A DNA stretch of 64,000 nt from an uncultured Oscillospiraceae bacterium (GCA_910589155.1 CAJURY010000005.1:58885-122884); one strand, 5' to 3'. Positions 9,283 to 18,888 are shown, numbered from the stretch's first letter. Translations and numbers: made by a program. The notes: generated by a model from the letters alone, not told the origin.

Positions 9283-10170
9283 TTAATATTTTACACTTCC
9301 CACAGCAACCGCATGCAAATGCACGCCATAAGGGGATTTCCCATAACGGTTGGCTGCGTCCACTAATTCTTCCTTGCTGATCCAGCCATTGTTATATGCG
9401 ATCTCTTCCGGGGATGAAATAATGATTCCCTGGCGATTTTGAATCATTTGCACAAAGCAGGAAGCGTCGGTAAGGCTGTCCATGGTACCGGTATCAAGCC
9501 AAGCGTAACCGCGCCCCAAGAGCTGCACATCCAGCAATTCATCTTGCAAATACATTTCATTCAATGAAGTAATTTCAAGCTCCCCGCGCGCAGAAGGAAT
9601 TACCCCCTTCGCGCGATCGCTAACGCCGGAAGGATAAAAATACAGTCCTGTCACTGCATAGTGACTTTTGGGATTCCTGGGCTTTTCCTCAATGGATACA
9701 ACATGGCCTTCCTCATTAAAAGAGACAACGCCAAAACGCTCTGGATCATTCACATAATACCCAAACACTGTAGCTCGTTTATTCTTTTCAGCGTTTGCAG
9801 CGGCACATTTTAATGCGCGGCCAAAACCATTTCCGTAGAAAATATTATCGCCCAAAACCATTGCGCAGGCATCGTCTCCAATAAAATCGCGCCCAAGGAG
9901 AAAGGCCTGCGCCAGCCCATCCGGAGAAGGCTGCACACAATAGGCAATGGAAACGCCAAATTGAGAGCCATCACCAAGTAACTTTTCAAAATTCACAATA
10001 TCCGACGGTGTGGAAATAAGCAGAATTTCTTTGATTCCAGCAAGCATCAGCGTGGACAGCGGATAGAATACCATAGGTTTATCATAGACCGGCAACAGTT
10101 GTTTGCTTGTTACCATCGTAAGCGGATAAAGCCGTGTCCCGGCTCCTCCCGCCAAAATAATTCCCTTCAT
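9283..10170 (-). CDS. rfbA: Glucose-1-phosphate thymidylyltransferase
   Basis: First step of dTDP-rhamnose synthesis: dTTP plus glucose-1-phosphate gives dTDP-glucose. The 295-residue product starts MKGIILAGGAGTRLYPLT, with the nucleotidyltransferase GGxGTRL signature, and continues with SKQLLPVYDKPM and VLGDNIFYG. Length and motifs are typical of RmlA. It sits directly after the cpsD-like kinase gene and before rmlB in the operon. Confidence 0.95.
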   Translation of the reverse strand: MKGIILAGGAGTRLYPLTMVTSKQLLPVYDKPMVFYPLSTLMLAGIKEILLISTPSDIVNFEKLLGDGSQFGVSIAYCVQPSPDGLAQAFLLGRDFIGDDACAMVLGDNIFYGNGFGRALKCAAANAEKNKRATVFGYYVNDPERFGVVSFNEEGHVVSIEEKPRNPKSHYAVTGLYFYPSGVSDRAKGVIPSARGELEITSLNEMYLQDELLDVQLLGRGYAWLDTGTMDSLTDASCFVQMIQNRQGIIISSPEEIAYNNGWISKEELVDAANRYGKSPYGVHLHAVAVGSVKY

Positions 10171-10191
10171 CTTCTATCTCCTTTTGCCCTT

Positions 10192-10947
10192 TTAATACTT
10201 GTACTTATATCCATATTTATACTTGTATTTTTTATAAGAGCCGTTGATCTTTTTAAGATTTAAGTCGTTCAGCACAAAGCCAAGGAAATTGGCGCCAGCG
10301 AAAGTAATCTCTGAAATCGCTCTTCTGACCAGCGCATGATTGGACTGCATTTGCCGGGTAATCAGCGCAATTCCGTCTGTCTGCGTTGCGATTGCAACGG
10401 CGTCGGATACCACATCAATCGGCGGCGTGTCAATCAGCACATAATCGTATTCGCTTGCAAATTGATCAAGCATTTTTTTGAAGCGGTCGCTTCTGATCAA
10501 AGCAATGGGATTGGGAGCAGTTCTTCTTGCAAATACACAATCCAAGTGATTTACAATATTCTTGGTAATCACCTTTTCCATGGCAGCATTACCGCTCAAG
10601 TAATCCACAAGTCCAACTTCAATATCCGTCTGAAACACTCTGCGTAATTGCGGTTTACGCATATCGCAATCCACCAGCATGGTTTTGTAACCATTATTGG
10701 CGAGGGACAGCGCAAGGTTTGCGGAAATCGTACTCTTGCCCTCGCCCGCAATAGACGAGCTGATGCAAATCACTCTTGCGCCGTCTTCCTTACTTTTCGG
10801 AAGCGCATACCCGAGGTTCATGGATAAATTTCTGAACGCTTCAACCAAGCCAAAAGGAGCCGCTTCTTCCATCAGGGCAGTTTTTACGCCCTTACTGTTT
10901 TTCTTGCTTTTTTCCTTAATTTTCTGTTCTTTTTTCATAGGACGCAT
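10192..10947 (-). CDS. CpsD/CapB-type tyrosine autokinase for polysaccharide assembly
   Basis: A 251-residue bacterial tyrosine kinase with Walker A SSIAGEGKSTISANLA, the A' motif MLVDCDMRKPQL and Walker B YVLIDTPP. The C-terminus is a tyrosine cluster (YKKYKYKYGYKYKY), the autophosphorylation tail of BY-kinases. It is cytoplasmic and needs the membrane activator encoded just upstream (10916-11713, overlapping by 32 nt). The phosphorylation cycle controls chain length and export of the polysaccharide. The ATG at 10947 has AAGGAGAG about 10 nt upstream. Confidence 0.93.
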   Translation of the reverse strand: MRPMKKEQKIKEKSKKNSKGVKTALMEEAAPFGLVEAFRNLSMNLGYALPKSKEDGARVICISSSIAGEGKSTISANLALSLANNGYKTMLVDCDMRKPQLRRVFQTDIEVGLVDYLSGNAAMEKVITKNIVNHLDCVFARRTAPNPIALIRSDRFKKMLDQFASEYDYVLIDTPPIDVVSDAVAIATQTDGIALITRQMQSNHALVRRAISEITFAGANFLGFVLNDLNLKKINGSYKKYKYKYGYKYKY

Positions 10948-11713
10948 ACCGATAATACTCTCCTTTTTTTAATTCGCGGTCAAAGAAATTCGGAATAACC
11001 CCCAGCACCGGAGCATTGTACCTATTCGTCAAATCGTCTTCCTTTTTAATTCTGTTATCTGAGAGAGCGATAAAAGCGATGATTGCAACACAAATACCTG
11101 CAAACGCAATGCCGCCAAGGGCTGTAAAAATCATTCGCAAATTACTTGCGACCGGCTTTTCAGGCATCACAGGCGTATTGATTAAGCTGAATACCATGGA
11201 ATTTCCACCAGCCAATTTATATTGCGAAATTACAAACTCCGGCAAATGTTGCACAATCACATCAATAATCCGATACGATAAGGCAGCGTCATTCGTCCGT
11301 ACTGTTACATAAATAACCGTTCCGTTTTTTTCTGAATAATTGTACGTAACACACTCTTGCAAACTTTCAGATTCTACATAATCCTCTGAATCAGGAGAAA
11401 TATTCTGGTTTATTTCCGCTGCAATCAATTGTCTAAACGTATTTTGATTCAGAACCTCTACACAGTTGTACAGAATTTTGGATAAAAAGCTGTATTCTGA
11501 AGTCATATCCATAATATCCGTACCGCCGCTATAGCTAAGGACATAGGTAGCGCTCGTCTCATACACAGGCTTATCAGCAAAATTTCCCAAGCCAAAGCCT
11601 GCGCTGCATCCAAGGACAAAACACAACGCAACCAGCAGCCACTTTCTTAGAATGGAGGAAAAAATATGCCCCCAATCTATAATCGTTTCATTTCTTATAA
11701 TTTCGTTTTGCAT
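10916..11713 (-). CDS. CpsC/Wzz-type chain-length determinant and kinase activator
   Basis: A 265-residue protein with two membrane segments. One follows the N-terminus (WLLVALCFVLGCSAGFGLG) and one is near residues 195-215 (IFTALGGIAFAGICVAIIAF). Between them is an extracellular Wzz domain, with a proline-rich PVMPEKPVAS segment before the second helix. This is the Gram-positive arrangement in which the activator and the CpsD kinase are separate proteins. It overlaps the polymerase gene upstream (19 nt) and the kinase gene downstream (32 nt). Confidence 0.9.
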   Translation of the reverse strand: MQNEIIRNETIIDWGHIFSSILRKWLLVALCFVLGCSAGFGLGNFADKPVYETSATYVLSYSGGTDIMDMTSEYSFLSKILYNCVEVLNQNTFRQLIAAEINQNISPDSEDYVESESLQECVTYNYSEKNGTVIYVTVRTNDAALSYRIIDVIVQHLPEFVISQYKLAGGNSMVFSLINTPVMPEKPVASNLRMIFTALGGIAFAGICVAIIAFIALSDNRIKKEDDLTNRYNAPVLGVIPNFFDRELKKGEYYRYASYEKRTEN

Positions 11714-13056
11714 AAATCATTACTCCCATTATCTTCTCTGTTTTTCTGAAATTCTATACATAAAAGTGCGAACAGCATCCAGATATACATATAGGTGCCC
11801 ATAAACGCAACGTACCATATATTGATAAAATAGCAAACAAATATAATGAGCAATCCCGCAAATAGCTTTTGTCTCGACTGCACCCATCCTCGCACAGCAC
11901 GGCCGCAAAGCAAAATGAAGTGCGAAATCAGTACAATCAACCCTGGATATGCAAACTGGATATAGGTCATAACATAGGAGTTATCGCACGATTGCAGCCA
12001 ATATCCATCTATAACGACTGACAATTGATAGGAAATGCCACGCCCAACCAGTTTATTAAAATACCACAGATCAAAAACTTTTTTCAAGGCGTCTCGATAT
12101 TCCGTGCTCCAACGCAAAACCTGCGGGTTGTATAGCAAAGCATATTCCGTATCGAAAATAGCGTCATACATTGCCGCCAACATATACATAATTTGCCGTC
12201 CAACCGGGGTGTTATAAACGGCCATGACAAATAGCGTAAAAGCAGAAAGCACCGTGCCCAATATAAGAAATGATTTTCGCCTTTCGTCCTTCCCGCTGCA
12301 CAAGCAAATCAGGAAACAACACAGCATGTAGATTCCAAGAGGCGCCCTCGAACCGGATAAGAATATACAAATTGTAGCCAGAAGGAATAGCAGGGGATGT
12401 TCAAATAAATATAGCCGATTCTTCTTTAGATTTAAGCAAGACAGAAAAAACAAAATACTCACATACATGCCGTAGTGTATCGCATGATGGCAGTTGCCTG
12501 ATATTCTGTTTGTACCACCCCTTATATTTGTAGCGCCCCATGCATCTCCAGCAAAATTAATCAATCCAAACAAATTCACATGGGTTACATATTCAAAAAC
12601 GCCTTCTATGCATAGCACCCATAATGTCACCCGTATGAATTTTAAAAACTGCTCCGTTGTGATCTCATACTTCAGGATGTATAAAAACAGATAAAACACC
12701 AAAACAGCATCCAAGAAGTCATTGGCTAGGGTATTAATATCCGTTCGATAGACAGCAGTGTAAAAACGGACAAACAAAAACAAAATCACAAACGAATTGA
12801 CCAATGCATGTTTCTTAACTTCCGTTAAAAATTTGTTCAGTCGTTCCCTGCTAAACAAAATTGCGCCCCAGCAAATAAACATCATAATTCGCTTTGCCGA
12901 AAACAGGAAGCCTAGTCGGAACCCAAAACCGTCAGGCAGTATGAAAAATGCTACCAAATATAGCCAGCAACAGATATGAAAAAGCTGCGTTCCCGTACTC
13001 ACGGTTGCAGAGTAGGAAACAGTTGGCCGACTATCTCTTTTTAAAATATGTTCCAT
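11695..13056 (-). CDS. Wzy-like O-antigen/capsule polymerase
   Basis: A 453-residue integral membrane protein with about 10-12 hydrophobic helices and a large central extracytoplasmic loop. The ligase/polymerase-like segments FLSGSRAPLGIYMLCCFL and GRGISYQLSVVIDGYWL are visible. Its operon position with flippase, CpsC and CpsD supports a role polymerising flipped repeat units. Sequence similarity among such polymerases is low, so the call rests on topology and context. It overlaps the cpsC-like gene downstream. Confidence 0.8.
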   Translation of the reverse strand: MEHILKRDSRPTVSYSATVSTGTQLFHICCWLYLVAFFILPDGFGFRLGFLFSAKRIMMFICWGAILFSRERLNKFLTEVKKHALVNSFVILFLFVRFYTAVYRTDINTLANDFLDAVLVFYLFLYILKYEITTEQFLKFIRVTLWVLCIEGVFEYVTHVNLFGLINFAGDAWGATNIRGGTNRISGNCHHAIHYGMYVSILFFLSCLNLKKNRLYLFEHPLLFLLATICIFLSGSRAPLGIYMLCCFLICLCSGKDERRKSFLILGTVLSAFTLFVMAVYNTPVGRQIMYMLAAMYDAIFDTEYALLYNPQVLRWSTEYRDALKKVFDLWYFNKLVGRGISYQLSVVIDGYWLQSCDNSYVMTYIQFAYPGLIVLISHFILLCGRAVRGWVQSRQKLFAGLLIIFVCYFINIWYVAFMGTYMYIWMLFALLCIEFQKNREDNGSNDLCKTKL

Positions 13057-13062
13057 GCACTA

Positions 13063-13965
13063 CTACCGCCTTAATGCTATTTTAATTTCTGCCAAATAAG
13101 ATTTCGGCGCATAATAGTATTTGATATACGGAACCAATTTAAACAAGCACGCCAAATTCCGATCCTTCACAAGCTCCAAGCGGTATTGATGAGCTTTCAC
13201 ATTTTTCGTAAACAGGTCAACTGTACTTTGCGGCAGTTGATTCGACTTCGCATACGCCAAAAGGTATTCGCTGCTTTTTATCACTGATTCTAAATATTGA
13301 ATACGTTTTTCTTTTGTATGCCCCAAATGCCCTGAATACTGCATGGAATGTACCCTGTGGTAAATCGACGTATAATCCCACTGGTAAGCCTTCCCCAAAA
13401 GAACCGCCATGCTCCAGAAAAACTCGTCATGCGCCCAGTCATCATACCAGTCTTTCGCAATGGTGTCATAAAACGACCGCCTCACACACATCGCACAGCC
13501 AAGTGTTCGCAAAAAACGGGTATGGGGATTCAAAGTAATTTTACTAGGAATTGAGTTAGCACCGTTTTTAATTTCAGGCTTTTCTGCATCCGTAAATAAT
13601 TGCTCCTTCGTACACAGCAAACCCATATCCTTACAGCCTTGCATCACTTCCGACATTTTTTCAATACGATCCTGTACCCAAATATCATCCTGGTCTGAAA
13701 AAAAGATGATATCACCTTTGGTTAGGTTGATTGCTTTCCGGAAGTTTTCAGCAAATCCTAGGTTTGTTTTGTTCGAGTAAACAAGCCATTTTTCAGTCAA
13801 GTCATGCTGTGCAATAAACGCTTGGATACAGGCAACCGTACCGTCTTTGGAACAATCATCGGTAATAATCACCTCGTCTGCCGGGCAGGTCTGGTACAAA
13901 ATCGATTCAAGCTGCTCTTTTATATATTTTTCTCCATTATACGTTGCAAGCGCAACAGAAATCAT
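13063..13965 (-). CDS. GT2-family glycosyltransferase (rhamnosyltransferase-like)
   Basis: A 300-residue GT-A transferase starting MISVALATYNGEKYIKEQLE. The motif IITDDCSKDGTVACI and the catalytic FFSDQDDIWVQDRIEKM are typical of the clade that contains many capsule rhamnosyltransferases. That would suit the rml genes in the same operon, but donor specificity is inference. It is separated by 6 nt from both neighbours. Confidence 0.9.
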   Translation of the reverse strand: MISVALATYNGEKYIKEQLESILYQTCPADEVIITDDCSKDGTVACIQAFIAQHDLTEKWLVYSNKTNLGFAENFRKAINLTKGDIIFFSDQDDIWVQDRIEKMSEVMQGCKDMGLLCTKEQLFTDAEKPEIKNGANSIPSKITLNPHTRFLRTLGCAMCVRRSFYDTIAKDWYDDWAHDEFFWSMAVLLGKAYQWDYTSIYHRVHSMQYSGHLGHTKEKRIQYLESVIKSSEYLLAYAKSNQLPQSTVDLFTKNVKAHQYRLELVKDRNLACLFKLVPYIKYYYAPKSYLAEIKIALRR

Positions 13966-13971
13966 CCTGTA

Positions 13972-14943
13972 TTACCCCCTTTGACTTTTGTATTTCAAAT
14001 GCATTATTGTGACAGCAAGATGCGCGCTTAGGCGATTGATATGTTTTATATACAGCCCCTTCGCACCTTTCAAATATTTGTTTCTTCTAAAATCTGGAAA
14101 CTTTTCATAGACTTCCTGCAAGGTTTGGTTTGTATACTCTGACCGGAGCGCTCTGTCATGAATTTTTGCTATACGTTTTAATAACGACGACAGCAATAAA
14201 ATCCGTATATAAAAGTACTCAAGTTCCGCATAATACGCGTCATATAAGCCGCTTTGCTTGTAGTACGCAACAACATGATTCATAACTGGAAATATTTGCG
14301 CCGTACGCATTCCCTGGGCAGCAGTCATTGTCGAATTTTTATTTACATACCGATAATATAGCGGCTCATGCACCGTCTTCATAACATTGAGATATGGAAT
14401 CAGTTCGCCAAACCAAGCCGTATCTTCATAGATACAGCCTTCCGGGAACCGAACCTTGCTTTGCGCATAGACAGATCTCTTGATAATCTTATTGCAAGGG
14501 GATACCCACGCATTCTTGAACATATCAGCTTTTGCGTTGTAATCCCCAAAAGCAGCATAGTCCTTCCTGCCGTCTCTCACTGTATATGTATCGCAGGCAA
14601 CAGCGTCGCAGTTCTTTTCTTTTGCCATTTGATACATTTTTTCGAACATGTCCAGCGCCACAGCGTCATCTGCGTCTACGCATCCGATATATTCCCCATC
14701 TGCGTATTCCAAGGCAAGATTCCTGGCGGAACCCTGACCGCCGTTTTCCTTGTGAAAAAGACGAATCAGGCCGGGGTGCTGTTCAGCGTATTTCTGTAAA
14801 ATAGCGGCGCTGCCGTCTGTGCTGCCGTCATTTACAAGAATAATTTCAATATCTTGGAGCGTCTGATGAACAAGTGAATTTAAACATCGGTCCAAATACT
14901 TTTCTGCATTGTATACTGGAACAATTATACTTACAGTTTTCAA
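13972..14943 (-). CDS. GT2-family glycosyltransferase
   Basis: A 323-residue transferase starting MKTVSIIVPVYNAEKYLDRC, with ILVNDGSTDGSAAIL and IGCVDADDAVALDMFEKM (DXD-type motif). A C-terminal helical region of about 100 residues follows the catalytic domain. It probably adds one sugar to the repeat unit. Its start overlaps the stop of the alpha/beta-hydrolase gene by 4 nt (ATGA), which indicates coupled translation. Confidence 0.9.
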   Translation of the reverse strand: MKTVSIIVPVYNAEKYLDRCLNSLVHQTLQDIEIILVNDGSTDGSAAILQKYAEQHPGLIRLFHKENGGQGSARNLALEYADGEYIGCVDADDAVALDMFEKMYQMAKEKNCDAVACDTYTVRDGRKDYAAFGDYNAKADMFKNAWVSPCNKIIKRSVYAQSKVRFPEGCIYEDTAWFGELIPYLNVMKTVHEPLYYRYVNKNSTMTAAQGMRTAQIFPVMNHVVAYYKQSGLYDAYYAELEYFYIRILLLSSLLKRIAKIHDRALRSEYTNQTLQEVYEKFPDFRRNKYLKGAKGLYIKHINRLSAHLAVTIMHLKYKSQRG

Positions 14944-15719
14944 CTCTCCAAAACCTTTCTTAAAGTTGTTTTTAAATAATCAGGAAAATAAAGTGATATG
15001 GAAGAATGCGCTTCATAATCTCTCTCATCCATATACATACGAATCCCCAACTTCCGCAAGTCCGCAATGAAGTCCGCAACATGCTCTTGATACGTATGTT
15101 CCTTATATGAGTAGTGCAGATAAACTTCCTTCTTGGCTCCATCGGTTTCAGAGAGCTTATTCGCCAAATGCACATTTAGCTCTGAAATCACCTCATCAGC
15201 CTCATGAACCCCTTTTATATAAGGAAACAAAACAGGAAAACTCTTTAAGTACTCACCTAAATGATACTGCGGCGCCCCAACAATCATTGTAACAGGAATT
15301 TGATAATTCTCCATTCCAAAATTCAAAGCCGCATATCCGCCCTTTGACGATCCACACATCACTATTTTTCGAGGCGATATTTTACCGCAAACCCATTGTA
15401 TCAATTCTGTCACCGCAGACTCAACTTCAAAGTCAGGATACTCGCCTAAATAATAACAGCCTCTTTTGTCAGGGGAAAAGTCGTCTAAAATAAAGAGCTT
15501 ATTTGTATGTATATCCTGCAATGTTCTCATGTAATTATACCTTGCTTTTACGCCGTTTCGTGTGCAGGCGCTGAAAACAATTACCAAATCTTTCGATTCA
15601 TCGTTTCGATGAAAGATATACTTCAAATGAACATTGCCGCTTTGGAAACTCTTTTGTCTTCCCAGAATTGATACCTTCGTATACGCATACTCAAAATACT
15701 TTTTGACTTTCTTCCACAT
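14940..15719 (-). CDS. Alpha/beta-hydrolase-like protein in the polysaccharide operon
   Basis: A 259-residue protein with a nucleophile elbow KIVMCGSSKGGYAALNFG (GxSxGG), a preceding strand (DLVIVFSACTRNG) and a late His/Asp region (DYEAHSSISLYF). These fit a serine hydrolase or acyltransferase fold. Similar proteins occur in capsule and Asp2-like glycan-modifying clusters. It may add or remove an acyl group on the polysaccharide, but nothing in the sequence fixes the substrate. There is no signal peptide, so it is predicted cytoplasmic. Confidence 0.6.
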   Translation of the reverse strand: MWKKVKKYFEYAYTKVSILGRQKSFQSGNVHLKYIFHRNDESKDLVIVFSACTRNGVKARYNYMRTLQDIHTNKLFILDDFSPDKRGCYYLGEYPDFEVESAVTELIQWVCGKISPRKIVMCGSSKGGYAALNFGMENYQIPVTMIVGAPQYHLGEYLKSFPVLFPYIKGVHEADEVISELNVHLANKLSETDGAKKEVYLHYSYKEHTYQEHVADFIADLRKLGIRMYMDERDYEAHSSISLYFPDYLKTTLRKVLES

Positions 15720-15730
15720 CAGACCAACCC

Positions 15731-16213
15731 CTACAGTTGATTTAAAAACGCTTCAATGGATTCAATAATCTCATTTGTACTGGATTTATAGCTTTGAAAA
15801 GAAGCGGTTTGCACCGACAAATAACATGCTTCAAGATCATTTAAATTATAACAGGCCTGAATAATCCCCATGCCGTCAAACTGCTCCAGTAGCTGTATCT
15901 GATGGTCGTCTACATGCTCTCCGTATTGCGCCAGCCGGGGAACGGCAATTACCTTAATTCCCTTTTTCACCGCGCCGATAATCGCGCCCGTACCGCCGTG
16001 GGTAATCATAATCTGGCTTTCTTCTTCAGCTTTTGCAAAAGCCGCCCGATCCAGAAAATCAACGTATTTAAAAAACCTCGGCTTATAATCGCTGGCGCCG
16101 ATCTGTGCAAACACAGGTTCTGTGATCACCTTTTTTTCAATCAGCTCGTCTATTTTTTTCAGCAGACGATTAAATTGAAATTTCTGCGATCCAAGGGTCA
16201 CAAAAATCATCAA
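15731..16213 (-). CDS. Alg13/PssE-type glycosyltransferase catalytic subunit
   Basis: A 160-residue GT28 C-terminal-domain protein. MIFVTLGSQKFQFNRLL is the characteristic start, and QIMITHGGTGAIIGAVKKG holds the UDP-sugar binding HGGxG motif. Such short subunits are soluble and need the membrane partner encoded immediately upstream (16210-16674, 4-nt overlap). The pair usually adds the second sugar, with Gal or GlcA activity known in related capsule systems. Confidence 0.9.
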   Translation of the reverse strand: MMIFVTLGSQKFQFNRLLKKIDELIEKKVITEPVFAQIGASDYKPRFFKYVDFLDRAAFAKAEEESQIMITHGGTGAIIGAVKKGIKVIAVPRLAQYGEHVDDHQIQLLEQFDGMGIIQACYNLNDLEACYLSVQTASFQSYKSSTNEIIESIEAFLNQL

Positions 16214-16674
16214 TAAATCCCCCCAACATACATTGCGTCAGGATAAACAGAAAGCATACTTTCCCATTGCACGTAGAAACGATCCGCGTATTTATACATC
16301 AGCTTTCCCGTTTCTGTGGGAGACGTTACCTTTGCAAAAGACTCAATGTAAATCAGTTTGCCTCCGAATAGCTTACACAGTAGGCACATAGGAATCATCG
16401 CCAACACGCCTGTGCAAATCACGACGTTTGGACGTTCCTTCAAATAAATGAAAAAGGACAACACCGCGTTCCAAATAAGCCAAATAGGAAAAGCTTTTTC
16501 CTTTCGATTCACTTGCTTCAAATAATAAGTATGCTTTTCTTTAATATCCGTGGCATATTTTGTCTTTTCTGTTAAAACAAAATGGGGATAACGCTCCATG
16601 ATAGGCTTCAACATCATTAACTGCTCAAAATGCCCGCCGGAAGAGGCCGCAAAACATATTTTTGTCTTCCTCAT
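16210..16674 (-). CDS. Alg14/PssD-type glycosyltransferase membrane subunit
   Basis: A 154-residue protein starting MRKTKICFAASSGGHFEQLM, the Alg14 signature. A hydrophobic segment (FPIWLIWNAVLSFFIYL) anchors it, and IYIESFAKVTSPTETGKLMY completes the family pattern. It recruits the Alg13-like catalytic subunit encoded next in the operon, with which it shares a 4-nt ATGA overlap. It lies 3 nt after the ugd stop, so it is part of the same transcript. Confidence 0.9.
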   Translation of the reverse strand: MRKTKICFAASSGGHFEQLMMLKPIMERYPHFVLTEKTKYATDIKEKHTYYLKQVNRKEKAFPIWLIWNAVLSFFIYLKERPNVVICTGVLAMIPMCLLCKLFGGKLIYIESFAKVTSPTETGKLMYKYADRFYVQWESMLSVYPDAMYVGGIY

Positions 16675-16677
16675 GTC

Positions 16678-17895
16678 TCAATCTCTTTCAAACAAATCTC
16701 TGGTATAGACTTTTGACTTGACGTTATTCAATTCATCATCAAACCGGTTTGCTATGATAATTGTAGCGTCGCGCTTAAAACGCGCAATTTCATGACACAC
16801 TGCGTATCCATTAAATGTATCTTGCTGAATTGTGGGTTCAAAAATAATCAAATTTGCCCCCATTTCTTTCAGTCTGCGCATAATTCCCTGAATTGCTGAC
16901 GCTCTAAAATTATCACTATTGCACTTCATTGTCAACCGGTAAATACCCACAGTCACATCAGAAGCTTCCATTTGGCCGTTTGCCGTGGCTAAATCAAGCA
17001 CTTCCCTTGCGATAAAATCCTTCCGGGTATGATTGGACTGTACGATCGCTTTAATCAAATCGTTGGGCACGCCGTCATAATTGGCTCTCAACTGTCGGGT
17101 ATCTTTCGGCAGACAGTACCCACCGTAGCCAAAGGACGGATTGTTGTAAAAATCTCCAATTCTTGGATCCAGACAAACCCCTGTAATAATCTGCTTGGTG
17201 TCCAGTCCTTTTATTTCAGCGTAAGTATCAAGCTCATTAAAATAAGCAACCCGCATGGCTAAATAGGTATTGGAAAAAAGCTTTACAGCTTCCGCTTCCG
17301 TATAGCCCATATATACCTTGGGAACGTCCTGCTTAATCGCGCCCTCCTGCAAAAGCGCGCCAAAACAGCGGGCGTCCGCACAGAGGGACTCGTCTTTCAA
17401 ATCCATTCCCACCACAATTCTCGACGGATATAGATTATCGTAAAGCGCCTTGCTTTCTCTTAAAAACTCCGGGCTGAACAGCATACGCCTGTAGCCGTAC
17501 TTTTCACGCACCTTCTCGATAAATCCAACCGGAATCGTCGATTTAATGACAATGCAGGCGGTGGAACCGCTCTGAGCGATTTCCTGGATCACCTGCTCCA
17601 CCGCCGACGTATCAAAATAATTCTTGTCTGCGTCATAGTTGGTGGGGGTTGCCACAACGATAAAATCAGAATCTCCATAAGCGCTTGTTCCATCTACTGT
17701 TGCAGTCAGGTTAAGCCTCCGATGGGACAAATAATCCTCAATTTCCCGATCCCGAATGGGAGAAATTCTATTGTTGATCTGCTCTACCTTTTCCGGGACA
17801 ATATCCACGGCGCAAACAGTATGATGCTGCGCAAAAAGCACAGCCAAAGAAAGACCCACATATCCAGTCCCTACAACTGTTATTTTCATCTTCAT
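16678..17895 (-). CDS. ugd: UDP-glucose 6-dehydrogenase
   Basis: Oxidises UDP-glucose to UDP-glucuronate with two NAD+. The 405-residue product begins MKMKITVVGTGYVGLSLAVL (Rossmann GxGYVGL), has SPEFLRESKALYDNLYPSRI, and carries the catalytic cysteine in GYGGYCLPKDTRQL. Length is normal for the family. It sits between the initiating transferase gene and the Alg14/Alg13 pair. This implies that glucuronic acid (or a derived sugar) is a component of the polysaccharide, possibly the sugar added by that pair. Confidence 0.95.
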   Translation of the reverse strand: MKMKITVVGTGYVGLSLAVLFAQHHTVCAVDIVPEKVEQINNRISPIRDREIEDYLSHRRLNLTATVDGTSAYGDSDFIVVATPTNYDADKNYFDTSAVEQVIQEIAQSGSTACIVIKSTIPVGFIEKVREKYGYRRMLFSPEFLRESKALYDNLYPSRIVVGMDLKDESLCADARCFGALLQEGAIKQDVPKVYMGYTEAEAVKLFSNTYLAMRVAYFNELDTYAEIKGLDTKQIITGVCLDPRIGDFYNNPSFGYGGYCLPKDTRQLRANYDGVPNDLIKAIVQSNHTRKDFIAREVLDLATANGQMEASDVTVGIYRLTMKCNSDNFRASAIQGIMRRLKEMGANLIIFEPTIQQDTFNGYAVCHEIARFKRDATIIIANRFDDELNNVKSKVYTRDLFERD

Positions 17896-17907
17896 CTACC
17901 TCTTACT

Positions 17908-18621
17908 TTAGTCCCCGCTTTTTCCAGAAAAAACCATAAACGCGCCCTTGCAAATAATTTTAAGATCAAGAATCAAGCTTTGGTTCCTGATATAGTCGAT
18001 ATCGTAATTCACCCAGTCGTCAAAACTGACGTCGTGCCGGTTGGGCTGAATCTGCCACAGACACAAAAGCCCGCCTTTGACATCCAAACGGTGCCGCTGA
18101 TACGCCGTATATGTATCCACCTCAAAAGGAAGAGGCGGTCTCGGCCCTACGATGCTCATATCTCCTTTTACGATATTGTAAAGCTGCAACAATTCATCCA
18201 GAGAAGAACGGCGCAGAAAACGACCCACCGGCGTAATTCTCGGATCATTCTTCATCTTAAACGCCGGACCGTCTACTTCATTTAAGCCTTCTTCAATCAT
18301 TTTCTGCTTCAGCAGCTCCGCATCGGGACGCATAGACCTAATTTTATAAAAATGAAACAGTTTCCCATCTTTTCCTACTCTTTTGCTGACATATATGGGA
18401 TTGTGAAAATCTTCAAGCCATTTTACAAGCAGGATAATTGCAATCAGGGGTAATAACGTAATCAAAGCCACGAAGGCTAACATAAAATCAGCCGTTCTTT
18501 TTACCGCCAAGTATAGTCTGTACTTGAATCCATGCTTGGTAATTGGTTCGTATTCTTCGCTAACATTTGCCGCTTGCTTTTGTTCTTCATCGCTTTTCAC
18601 TGTGACACCGCTTGTGCGCAC
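17908..18621 (-). CDS. Initiating undecaprenyl-phosphate sugar phosphotransferase
   Basis: A 237-residue short polyprenyl-phosphate hexose-1-phosphate transferase that starts repeat-unit synthesis on the membrane carrier. One hydrophobic segment (FMLAFVALITLLPLIAIILL) is followed by KRVGKDGKLFHFYKIRSM, then RRSSLDELLQLYNIVKGDMS and GPRPPLPFEV, the conserved catalytic and substrate blocks. The GTG at 18621 follows a GAGGGGG ribosome site. It is the first gene of the operon, about 260 nt downstream of a strong promoter. Confidence 0.92.
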   Translation of the reverse strand: MRTSGVTVKSDEEQKQAANVSEEYEPITKHGFKYRLYLAVKRTADFMLAFVALITLLPLIAIILLVKWLEDFHNPIYVSKRVGKDGKLFHFYKIRSMRPDAELLKQKMIEEGLNEVDGPAFKMKNDPRITPVGRFLRRSSLDELLQLYNIVKGDMSIVGPRPPLPFEVDTYTAYQRHRLDVKGGLLCLWQIQPNRHDVSFDDWVNYDIDYIRNQSLILDLKIICKGAFMVFSGKSGD

Positions 18622-18888
18622 TACCCTTTCCCCCTCATTTTAATTTAATAGGTTGTTTCCTCCAAAGCAGCCTGATCAGCCCATTCATTTATGCTCAAAA
18701 TCCGCACCTACCTACAGCCCCTTCCCGTTTTAAAGCGGCTGAAAAGCAGATGCTCTATGGTATTGCGTATGGTGTGTTCAGCAATTTTTGACCGTATAAT
18801 ATATGGGGATTTCCCATACAAAAATGACTGCCACACAAGGAAAAAGCTGTACTTTCCCAGAAAACGCCTATTATCTATTATATTTTGT
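18622..18888 (-). other. Roughly 260-nt untranslated leader of the polysaccharide operon
   Basis: Between the predicted -10 box and the GTG start of the first gene lie about 260 nt with no credible ORF. On the RNA strand there is a TATGGG-AAATC-CCCATA inverted repeat (about 18804-18820). Leaders of this size in capsule operons can carry antitermination or attenuation signals, but I recognise no specific riboswitch or terminator here. Confidence 0.45.
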
